Shown: positions 21,648 through 32,400 of the stretch, piece after piece
How the letters are laid out: the number at the start of each line of letters is the position of its first letter
Numbering within the stretch: the stretch's first letter is position 1
NCBI GenBank assembly: GCA_028984105.1
Contig: CM054823.1
Location: forward strand, 25,830,017-25,894,016
Length of the DNA: 64,000 nucleotides
Direction: 5' to 3'
Origin: Lavandula angustifolia
Taxonomy: Eukaryota; Streptophyta; Magnoliopsida; Lamiales; Lamiaceae
Notes under the pieces: model-generated
Database searches by the model: none
What the model was told of the DNA's origin: nothing
The model's input: the letters and a program-made list of their open reading frames with translations, nothing else
Made by a program: the position numbers and the translations under genes

Positions 21648-24600
21648 TTAACTGGTTTTTGAAGAGCTTTGTCTCTGGACATCGATGAGCTGGTAAAGGT
21701 CTCCTCGTCGTTGCCTCTGGAATGGAAGGTATGTTCTGAAATACAAAATACAGACAGAATGGAGAGGGCCGAATGAGACTACGGATATAAAGCTGGACAA
21801 ATTAGTAACAGACGATAACTAGATTAAATTATGAGAAGGAATCGACAAGAACAGGCAAATGGTGAAATTGGTTTGGCCAAAAACTGTGGTACGGGTTTGG
21901 ATACTTCCTCCCCTTGCATCCGAGCACAAACATGTAAAGATGTATAAAGAGATAAGAATTAAGAAAAGGAAGAGAAGTCTATTTCTTATGTTCGGTAAAA
22001 GAAAATTATTCGCCAAATATGTATGTTTTCACATTCAAATCTCCAGTTTTAAGACGAGCAGTTTCATGAACAAGCAATTTCGACACAAATGCAATGAGGA
22101 CCAATCGGTAATACACCCGTGCATGCATAACTAATAAAGGAATGCGATATAAAGCTCGAATTATGCATGGGCATGAGTAACAATACCTTCTTTGCTCAAT
22201 AAATGAATAATCAATCTCTGATATGACTATCGCCTCATCATGTTCTGTAGTTGCAAGAACTTCACCAAACTGCCAGATATAGTTCCTTCATTCATTAGTC
22301 AGTCCTAAGAAAATTGCAAATGCAAAAGCAAGTTTTATTTTGCAACGGCACTCCTGAGTATGAAATGAATGTAGGCTATGCAGCAGTTACTCCTTTGAAG
22401 AATATGACTCACAGGTAAATCTTCAACCTAAGTTAACTGAATACTCACCGGCCCAACAAGAGTAGAATGTCCCCAAGCCACATAACTAGAATCAGTGTCT
22501 CTAGCTGGTGAACAAGTTGCTACGTACAGCTGTTATACAAGCAGCACACCAATTTAGTTCTACATGCATCCGTGTTCATATACAGCCATAAAGTTAATAA
22601 CTGGCCTATCCCATGTCTTGTTGTACACCGTATCATGTAAATACAAGATGGAGCAGTCAGAAGTGCATAGGAACAACAACATACCTGAAAATCCGCTGCC
22701 CTGAACATTAAGAAGCAGGGTGTCAGTAGAAATAATTGAAACAATGCATAACTAGAGGAAAAAAGATGACGAGACACATGGGAACTCAGGTAAGCCTAGT
22801 TCTCCAAGAGAGAAGTAGTTTGACCAGGCCAAAACATAAGGTTATCTAATATCACTGCCCATTACTGCTGGAGGCTCACTTCCTCACAGCAAGCAGCCAC
22901 ACAAAACGAACACTTCAGACATTTCAAAGGTTGGCAAAATATAATCATGTGAAACTACATTAAAGTTATCAAATCAAACTAACGTAAATGACACTCTCAT
23001 ATAAAGTGTCATTCCATTAACCAAGCTAGCAATAGTTGACAACTCCAGGTGTATATAGAAGGATAGAGTGCTCATGTTAAGTGTTTATGATAATGTAATC
23101 ATATTTTTGCCAATAACATCTTACATTAGAGTAACAAGCAACTCAGAAACGGATATTAGTTCCCCTTACATCTAATGCGAGATGCAGAGACTTTCACTAG
23201 TTATATCAACCCTGGCAAACCCTCACAATAAATATCAAATCTTCGGCTACATATCTACGTAGACAGAAACTTGATCAAAAGATACCTTGCCCGCTGCATT
23301 AACTCCCAGTGAAGAGGACCAGTAGTCATGTTAAAAGCTCCTGGATAACAAAGCAACTGGGCACCTATCAAAGAAGAAGAGAAGCTTTGATCCATGTGAA
23401 TAAAGACCGTACTTTCAACTGTTTCGAACCTTATAAGTAGCCACTAGCCAAAAAAAAGAAAGGAAGGAATTGCAGCAAGGTCATCAAAAGAATACTAAAT
23501 TGATAGATGTGTATGCAGATGATCTGCAGCAGATCCTAATGTAGACAACTTTCAGAAAATAGAACCAGAAAGATAGGATATCAAGAAAATAAGAGGTTTC
23601 GATGTAAAAATTGATATTAGAGAGAGGAGAGCGTGCATATATTGGCGTCACGAAAGGAAACCCATACATTCCCCTATATAAGGATAATAATGCTGCCACT
23701 ACCAGGTATATAAACTAGACATGTATAAAACAACTTATTCATCCATTCACAGAGCATGATGGGCCTTTCAGAATTTGTTTAGCTAATTATACTTTTTCAC
23801 TCTTACCTTTTTACTGTTAGTGTTAAGTGTGTTAAATCTCTTTCGACAGAATTGTGAACTGTGCGTAGAAATGAAATAAATATGGAGTTTTTTAAGATTC
23901 CAAGATACTTAAGTGAAAAACCAGGTTGATATTCGCAAATGATTTGTCTAATTATAGAAGAACCATTTGGAAACTTGAAATAGGCAAACTCAAGAAGGGA
24001 AAAGCACCATACCTCTCGCAGCATATATAGCTGATAGCTCCTGGAATTGAATGTCATAACATATACCTATACCAATACGTCCAACATCTACATAAAAAAG
24101 AGATGATGGTTACACACTGAAGACGCTGAAGTATAGTATGTTACAAACTTCTGTAATTTCAAGCCCCTGATCCAAAATTGAAACTAAAATTAACCAATCA
24201 ACAGATTAATCTGCTTACTAAAGAGGACAATCAATTGATGTAGCTAACGGTGAAAAGTCATTCAGTATAAGGCAAAAGAACGTGAATTTACTTCAAATCA
24301 ATATTTTAAGGATCCGTACCTTGAAGCTATGAAAATTGCCAAGTAAAAATAAAATGAACCTCATTAAGAGCACAACATTCTTAATTATCAACAACATATA
24401 TCCCGTAATCAATTAGCATTTAACATCCTATTCCAAGAAGACCTAGAATATTGGATTTCCATAATGGTTCGGGGGTATTTTAATTATAATAGATTTAGAA
24501 GAAACACCAGTGTCCACGACCGTGGGAGTCTCCCCTGCTGTAAGAGTCTTTGATTCTTTGAAGGTCATTTTTCCAGGTATGTCAATGTCGAACAAATGAA

Positions 24601-26414
24601 TCTGTAGACAGTAAAAGGACCTCCAATCACCACGGAAGGTTTTCCAAGAAGTTAAATGAGAAGTTGAAAAATACCAATAATTCAATAAATAACAGAAGGC
24701 TTTTGAACTAAGTTATGTGCTTCCAGACTTATTTTTTTTTCCTTTTGAGAGATGACACTTACCTTCCTGTGCTTAGCTTTGAGCTTTCCATCTGTATCAA
24801 AGACACAGCAAGTATTATACAATCTGTCACCACTTCGTTCGGGTATGGAACCACCAACGATAGTGATCTTTAAACTACGAGAAAGTTCAGATAACATTGC
24901 TGTTGAAGGTGATGCATCACCGCCAGCATCGATATCCTCAGCATATACTGGAAAACTATCATTTGAATATGGACTATTCCATATTTCCTGACATCAAAAG
25001 CAAGGGATAAAAATGAATTACAAATTGAAGTCAAAATTTGCTCTAAACCTATTAATGCTCTAAAGGTTCTGAAAAATATTCATAGTCGCCAAAACTCATG
25101 TTAAAGGAAAGATAATGTGTCCAAGATTCACTCTTCTTCCAATTGGAACTAAAACTGAAAGGTCGATAAACACTAGCTACGACAATGAAATAAGATGGTA
25201 GAAAACTGACTACCAGTTAGTTACAACTTACAGGAAGAAGAATCAGTTTAGCACCCTTTGCCGCAGCCTCCTCAATTACTTGGCGAGCATGAGCAATGTT
25301 TTTCTCCTTGTCAGTAGTAACTGCTAACTGGCAAAGTGCGATCTTGAACTGAAGTAAGAACCAAAACATTGTCAATACACCCAAATTCAATAGATTATCA
25401 TCCAATCTAAGTATAAATACAAAAAATAAAAAGCCACTATATATACTACATATGTAAATATCAGTTGAAGATAACTAGATAAAAACCAGAGGACCAACAA
25501 TAGAAATTTGAGATTTGTAGTTATGCCATGTCCAAACAATATATTTACATACTCCGTCCATCCCATTATTAATGTTCCACTTGCTTTTTTTGGTTGTCAC
25601 ATTATTTATGTCTCATATCAAATAAGGAAATAAATGAGTGGACCACAATCAATCTAAGCAAGTGGACCCCACATCTTTATACTTTTACACCACAACTTTA
25701 CACATTTACCTCCACTATCTTAATTACCGTGCTCATTCCCAATGGGACATAAATAATGGGACGGAGGGAGTATTATTTAGAGGATGGATGCCCTAGAAAT
25801 TTAGCTCCTCAGCCGGTTTCGATAACTTAATAGAGTCTAATTGCCCTACAAAGGAATTGCAGACTGCACTATGCCAATTGCCATACTTTTGAGGAAAATT
25901 TACAATGTAACTCAAATCTCAAAATCCATCACATAATGGTAAATACGAGTATGCTATACATTTGTACAAAATTTCTATTTCTTTTATCCACCTTTACATA
26001 AACCACATTATGTAACAAAATCGCGAACAATTAGAGAAGGTAGAGCATAAAAAGTGAGATTAAAAGAAGATACTGTGCCTTGGTAACGGGAGGAGCTGGC
26101 GGCGGAACTTCAGGTGGAACTCTAGCTTCCTCCGGCTTGAATGCGGAGGCCATTACGGTGGATGTTGGCAATGAAATAGAACGGATGGACGTCGGCGCAA
26201 AACCAGAGATACCTAACCCGTTGCGGCTTGATAAGCAGTGCTTCACGAGATTGAAGGAGCGGTAAGATGTTGCAAACAATTTCAGATCTAGATCTAGATC
26301 TAGATCTAGGTTTTGAGAGGAAACTTGCGAAGAAAGAAAAATGGTTGATGTATTATTCAAAATTTGAAGAAGAGCTGATCTCCTCTTATTTATACTGGTC
26401 AAGCTAGACGCCAT
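21648..26414 (-). CDS. NLP3: Omega-amidase (Nit2-type nitrilase superfamily), organelle-targeted, ten exons
   Basis: Exons (minus, 5' to 3'): 26414-26079, 25348-25232, 24987-24763, 24601-24508, 24087-24013, 23364-23286, 22700-22685, 22529-22449, 22269-22187 and 21735-21648; phases agree, giving 397 aa. The first ~85 residues are Ser/Arg-rich and fit a plastid or mitochondrial transit peptide, followed by PPEVPPPAPPVTK. The nitrilase domain holds the triad Glu152 (LLP|EIWNSPYS), Lys226 (KHRK|IHLFDIDIPGK) and Cys267 (GIGICYDIQF). The closing YLPFQRQRRGDLYQL is typical of Nit2. The enzyme deamidates 2-oxoglutaramate and 2-oxosuccinamate, recycling products of glutamine and asparagine transamination. 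Intron 1 seems to use a GC donor and exon 7 is only 16 nt. A Stowaway MITE sits in intron 1. Symbol follows the Arabidopsis chloroplastic omega-amidase. Confidence 0.92.
25550..25772. mobile_element. Stowaway-type MITE in omega-amidase intron 1
   Basis: CTCCGTCCATCCCATTATTA and TAATGGGACGGAGGGAG ends with TA on both sides. The same subfamily as 47456-47677: they share GGACCACAATCAATCTAAGC. Confidence 0.85.
26283..26312. repeat. (AGATCT)n hexamer repeat in coding exon
   Basis: About five AGATCT/GATCTA units in exon 1 of the omega-amidase, encoding alternating Leu-Asp in the transit-peptide region. Confidence 0.9.
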
Positions 26415-27278
26415 CGAACGGTTATGATAAGCCTGCAGTTATAAACGGTTTTAACCGCCTTCAACAGTCATCTTCCTCCTCACTATCTTCTGCATCTTCA
26501 CGTCTCTTCTCGTGGCTTCTGGAAACATCCATAAATCGATTAAGAATCCGAACACCCCCTCGAGATGGACTCTATGAAGATCAGAGAGGCACATCTTGGA
26601 CAACAATTAGTTTAGCTTTCCTCTCTCTCTCTAAAATTTCCACCATGAAACAAGAACTCAACAACACCATTATATTTTCTGCCTAGCTTAGATCATTTCA
26701 TTTTCTAGCTAGTTAAGTATTTAATCTTTGAAGCTCTCCTAGACGGAGAAGACTGTGTTAATTAACTCCAAAAGTTGGTTAATAGTAATGTTTGTTTTAA
26801 ATGTATTTTACCTTCAACCTCTTTAATACTTTTATCTTCAATATTCTGTTAATTTGAGCACGTGAGTGGAAGTGGAATATATCTTTAAAGCTTTCATTTG
26901 TTTTGTCTTTACAAGTTTATTCCTAAACCTTTTAGATCTGCAACTTGTGAGCTTGTATTTCAATATTCCATTTCTTTTAAAGGAGTTTGTTCATGTTTAT
27001 TTCTGTACCATTCAAGGAAAGTTTACTATTACGCCTTTAAATTCCATATCTGCATTATGTTGTCTTTAAACATTCTTGTTCCGATTTATTTAAGTAGTAT
27101 GAGTAGCTAAGTACCACATCTGATCTGCGGTAATGAAACACCACTCCTAAAATCTGTGAGATCCATCTTGTGCTTAAGATTGATAGAACTAGGGTTTTAA
27201 TCGTAAATTGTGTGAGTTAGTTGTAAATTGCTTAAACTTGATCACTCTGGGTAGCTAGCTTCTCTCTAGACAGACATA

Positions 27279-27473
27279 TACTCCCTCCGTCCCACAAATC
27301 TAGTTCCATTTCTTTTGGGCGCGGTATTTTAGGGAGAATTGTTGGTTGTGAGGAGGGATGTGTGGCCCTCAAATAAAGTGTGTGTAATAATTTTCTATTT
27401 TAAGCAATGGAACAAGAATTGTGGGACGGCCCAAAAAGGAAAGTGGAACAAGAATTGTGGGACGGAGGGAGTA
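27279..27473. mobile_element. Stowaway-type MITE
   Basis: CTCCCTCCGTCCCACAAATC on the left and GTGGGACGGAGGGAG on the right, TA-flanked. Confidence 0.85.
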
Positions 27474-27559
27474 TTAATTAGTATTCCACTTGTATGTTGA
27501 ACATCAGTGGATGAATTGTCTCAGCCGGTTCCCTTACCCCTAATGCACTTAATTAGTAA

Positions 27560-28018
27560 ATAACCTAATCATTGCTAAATAAGGTAGATTATTAATAAAC
27601 TCGAAATTGTCGCTCTTTATTACCGGATAATGAGTGTGTTTAGTCTTGATTAATGCGGTTTTGGGCTGAATTTGGATGAAGAATGCAGAAAATGAAGCAG
27701 AGCGGCTTATGTGTACCACAATTTTGTACCCTTGTGTGTACCACACCATAAGGGTGTCGACATGTGGTGGTTTTCATTTAAAATAGTGGGTCACATATGT
27801 CACATGTCGACACCCTTATGGTGTGGTACACACAAGGGTACAAAATTGTGGTACACCTAAACCTTTGTGAAAATGAAGGAGTTTAACAATTGGGCTAAGC
27901 TGGTTGAGAATGCTGAAGAATGGGATGGAAGCAAGTTTTCTATTGAATAACCTAATCATTGCTAAACAAGGTAGGTTATTGATAAGCTCGAAATTGTCGC
28001 TCTTTATTATTGGATAAT
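27560..28018. repeat. Direct ~70-bp repeat pair flanking a MITE
   Basis: CCTAATCATTGCTAAATAAG, then AACTCGAAATTGTCGCTCTT, occurs at about 27563-27630 and again at about 27951-28018 with a few changes, roughly 388 bp apart. A palindromic MITE lies between the copies. Confidence 0.8.
27711..27856. mobile_element. Palindromic MITE with perfect 56-bp arms
   Basis: Arms 27711-27766 and 27801-27856 are exact reverse complements by eye (outer GTGTACCACAATTTTGTACC, inner GGGTGTCGACATGTG) around a 34-bp spacer. A decayed relative is visible near 32985-33045. Arm identity implies recent amplification. Confidence 0.85.
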
Positions 28019-28263
28019 CATTTTGCTTCCTTCACAAAATTCTAAACGCATCAGTTATTTATATAAATTAGAAACTGACAGGCTAACAGCAGCTCGCCAA
28101 CTTTCTGGCTAACCGGCGCCGGAAAAAATTAAGATATAGCACACAATAAAAGCTTTTAGTTTTTTGAGGATTATCTATTGATGAGGTTATATATATATGA
28201 ACTCGTGTGCATGTAATCACATTACTCATAAGTATGATCGATATCAATCTTGTCAACAGGAAG

Positions 28264-29179
28264 ATGGTTAAACCATGCAGCCCAACTCCACAAAACCTCA
28301 AACACTACAGAGTACAGACTCTCGTTGGCAGATGAGTACGGTCACCCCATGGACATGGAAGTCGGGGTCCTTCTCTTATACTTACCTTTCGAGCACAAAC
28401 AAATCGCCAAATTGGAAGAGTCGTTGTCGAGAGTTCACGTCTGATTCTACCCTCTTGCCGGTAGATACGCATTGAAGTATAGGTTTGTCAATTGCAGCGA
28501 TCAAGGCGCCTAGTTCATCCAGGCCGAAGCTCCGAACGTCGAACTGGGTAGGCTCGTCGTGGAAAGGAATCTCGGAACCCTACCTGGCTTTTTCCCGCGG
28601 AAGAATCATCAAGTGGATGAAAAGACTTATCCGCTCTTGTCGATTCAGATCACGGAGGTTAAGTACGGTGGAGTAGTAATTGGGATCAGTGTGTCGCATA
28701 AGATCTTCGACGTGTCATCGCTAGACACGTTTATCGCGGCTTGGTCGAACGCTGGTAAAGGCGACAGTAGTACTAGTATGGGTTTCTGTCCCGTCCTCAA
28801 ATCGTCCTCAATGTTTCCACTCAGAAATTGGAGTAGCTGCTCGATTTTCGAATTCATATGTCCTATTGCGGATACGACTAGGGTTTGCGTCAACAGGTTC
28901 ACATTCGGTAACGAAGCCATAGCGAGGCTGAGATCGAAGCTTATAAGGCCGAAAGAAGGCAATAGGCGGTGGTCGAGAGTGCGTGTGGGATCCGCCTTCA
29001 TAGCAAAGGCGTTGATCGGAGTGGAGCGTGCCAAACACACCGGAGAGTCTCGGCCTTGCATTATCATGCAAGTAGCCAACATGCGGGAGCGAACACTCCC
29101 GCCTCTATCGGAGCACTCATGTGGGAACCTTGTTCTACCGTCGTACCTTCGGTTGGCAGAGGCGGAGGAGGGAGTATAA
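28264..29179 (+). pseudogene. BAHD acyltransferase (vinorine synthase-like) pseudogene
   Basis: The start MVKPCSPTPQNLKHYR (28264) and then DEYGHPMDMEV, LSRVHV*FYPLAGRY, VKYGGVVIGISVSHKIFD (HxxxD catalytic motif, near 28680-28710), FTFGNEAIARL, SRVRVGSAFIAKALIG and QVANMRERTLPPLSEHSCGN identify a clade III BAHD enzyme, which would transfer an acyl group from CoA to an alcohol. Lesions: a 7-bp tandem duplication TACAGAG/TACAGAC at 28306-28319 shifts frame right after KHYR; TGA at 28442-28444; TAG at 28511-28513; and the C-terminal third with the DFGWG motif is missing. The frame ends in LAEAEEGV at a Stowaway insertion (29180). Clearly non-functional as it stands. Confidence 0.9.
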
Positions 29180-29372
29180 TACTCCCTCTGTCCCGCCCGA
29201 CTTTGCCTTGTTTCTTTTCGACACGAAAATTAAGATGAGTTGGTGGTTATGTGTAGATGAGTGGTTAATCGCAGTATAAAGAGTAGAGACCCCAAAAGTA
29301 AAAACCGAGAGTTTGCATAGTAATTATTTCCATTTTAAAGAACAAGACAATTCAAGTGGAACAGAGGGAGTA
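29180..29372. mobile_element. Stowaway-type MITE at the broken end of the BAHD pseudogene
   Basis: CTCCCTCTGTCCCGCCCGAC and CAAGTGGAACAGAGGGAG ends, TA-flanked. It belongs to the subfamily with the phrase GACTTTGCCTTGTTT, as at 20298. Confidence 0.85.
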
Positions 29373-29491
29373 GTCATTTGATTTTCATCTTATAATTAAA
29401 ATAATACGGCGGAACATTCAATAAAATACATAATTAGTATGTACTAATTAAGAATTCGTACCATGTATTGCAGTTTCTCCAATTCTCCCAA

Positions 29492-32400
29492 TCACACGTA
29501 CTTTTTGTGTATCCTCGCTCTATTCTCTTCCCACCACACTCTAGCATGCTTCTCCTCGAATTTCTCCTGGCTGAAATGAGCGCCAAATTCAAAATTCATA
29601 TAGGAAATAAAAACTAAGGAGAAAATATGAATTTTGGTCATTTAATATAGCTTATGTCCGATTTTTGGCCTCTAATGTGACAAAGTGTTCAATTCTCGCT
29701 CATGTAACTTTATATAATGTTTAATTCCGCTAATGTTGTAGTGTTCGATTTTAGTCTTGTAACTTTATAACGTGTTCAATTTTGGTCCTATAATTTTACA
29801 AAGTACTCCTTCGTTCCATTGATGTGTAAAAACCGTGTGCCCTCAAATAAAGTGTCTCGTAATTGTTTACTAAAAAAAAGGAAAGTGGATTATTATAGTA
29901 GAACAAACCCAAAAAAAATACTGGACTATATCAATGAGACGGGGGAGTATATGATTTCAGTCATCCGATAAAAATTTCCAAATAGAAAAAGACACACGAA
30001 CTACACACTTCGTTGAATGACTAGAATAAGACGGGACAAAAAAAAAACAAACACTTTTAAAATTACAAGACCAAAAAACAATTTGAAACTACATTGCAAA
30101 ACCAAAATTGAACTCGTTTTGATAATAAAAAAAATGTTTTTTTTTTTGTCATGAAACTTTACAAAATTGCTTATTTTAGTCATTCGACAAGTGTGAAATT
30201 CACGCGCATTTTTATATTTTTTGTAAGATATAGAACCAAAATCTAACACATTATAAAATTATAGATTTAAAATCGATCACTACCAAATTATGCTTAGTTT
30301 CTACTAAGCATAATACTTAAATGTATTATGTATAATTCTTATATTTTTTTATTAATTTTTTATGTGATTTTACATTTTTACCCTTCTATATAAAGCATAT
30401 AATGATTATGTATAATCTCTCCACTAAATATAGATTTCGAGATGATCCGCTCCCTATATAATTTGAAAAAAAATAAGAATTTACCTGAATCGAACACGTC
30501 TGAGTTCCTGCCTACCATGAGGCAGAGCTCTGATGGTAATATACACACCGGGCTCGTCCTCTTCCACCCACTCCGACTCTGTATTGCCGATCAGTGTCTC
30601 TCCATATCGGTCGGCGTCTTTGGTCAGATTCGACGACGGAGTCTCCATTTCAGGCTTCGTGGTCGGCTGCTTCCTGCTGTCTTCCGTCTCTGGGCTCGAC
30701 TCATCTTCAGATGTGGGAAGTGCTTGCTGGCTTAGCCCTTGCACGTTGTACAGTTCCGTCACCTTCTCGCAGTTCTCGCTCCACCATTTTTGTGCTTGCC
30801 ATTTGTTGAACATTTCCCGGCTGCAATTTGTTTCATATTAAGTGGAATTCTAATTAATATCGTCTGGTTAATTGGTTATAAATTAGACAAGATTCCAGAC
30901 AAAAACAGTAACGCATTTAACGTGGGAATTAAAGAAGCCAAGACGTGTCCCCTTGGGATGGCATAGCGGTGAAGGTGGGTGGCCCGGGACCGATAGGTCA
31001 TGGGTTCAATTCCCACTGGACACGCTATGTGTGAGCCTGTCACCCTGTCACATTAAGGGTGGTTTAACTCTTCTGTGTGAGCGAGGTTTACCCTGTGCGC
31101 ACCAAAGGTAGCGGCTGCGGGTTCCTCGTCAACAAAAAAAAAAAAAAAAGCCAAGACGTCATTGAAAAAAATAGTACCAAATATATATGTCTACTTTCCT
31201 TTTTCGTTCCCAAATTTATATGTCTATTAGCAATTTTTTGATATCTAACTAAATCTTTCGTTAACTTTAATAGATCTAATTAATATGATAATATAGAAAA
31301 ATGCTCTTTTATCCAACTTTTATAATAACAAACACAATTATGACATTAACTTTTTAGTAATTTACTTTAATTTATTCAAATTTCAATACCAACATTTATC
31401 TAACGTTCATATCATTAATTTTTTTCTTAATCTATGTGAAAAGGCAATGAACATATAAAATAGGGACGGAGGGAGTATATTCATTTACTTTGAACTTACA
31501 TATATCGCTCATATCTCCCAAAATTAAGAATTATGTCCTAATTCGTAATCTTTTATCCACCCCGATTTGTGAAGGTAGTGATGTAAAGAGGACAATAATT
31601 AATTACAGTTAAACATCGATAAAGTAATAATTTCGGGACCGAGAAAAAATATTCATTTAACGAATTTATTACTTTATCTAACATTATTTTAGTGCATTGA
31701 CCCATATCGGGATCGGAAGAAATTGCTATCTTAACGAGATTATTACTTTATCAAATATTACTTTATCGAGATTTAATTGTATGTAATAATTGGGTGTTCA
31801 AAGCATAGTTAAATGCAGTAATCCACCTAATGAACTTTAACTATGGGAAGCCAGTAATTAGTTGGACGGTCCTACCTAGCTAGTTAATTATTATAATTAG
31901 TATTAGTATAAGAAGATTGAATATAATCTAACATGGACTCTCAGAACTATAAAATCAGATTTTATCTGAAGTACGAAAATGATGAGGAGATATGCATAAA
32001 ATGATCAATAAATCTTCTCACGGGAAATTTAGTTATTTTTATAATATTATTTACGATATAATCAAAATTACGAAAATACTCTTATTGTGTAGTACTAAAA
32101 AAAGTTGTTGGATCGGTTCTGATTACGTAGTCATGATCAAGTTTGAATGGTGAAAAATAAGTATCAACTGGGTGTGATAGATCAGAACTTTCAATTATAT
32201 CATAAAGTTATGATCATATGTCTACAATACTTTTCAATTAACTTGTGGATTTAACTCATTAATTCTTCGAAACTTGGCTATTTAGTGAATGTTTTTGTAA
32301 AATAAATTTTTTTGTATTTTTCTTATCCTAAATAATTACAAACACCAAAATTGGTTCGAGCACATCCTCTACATGTTTTGTACTGCGTCTAAAATCTATA

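Larger units (their letters stand above)
26415..28263. other. Intergenic region with two MITEs and a 70-bp repeat pair
   Basis: No gene recognised. It contains CT-rich leader-like DNA near 26610-26640, a Stowaway (27279-27473), a perfect palindromic MITE (27711-27856) and two direct copies of a ~70-bp segment (about 27560-27630 and 27948-28018). Confidence 0.5.

Noticed and set aside
28645..29082. 145-residue minus frame
   Set aside because: Antisense shadow of the BAHD pseudogene, which shows the known motifs on the plus strand.
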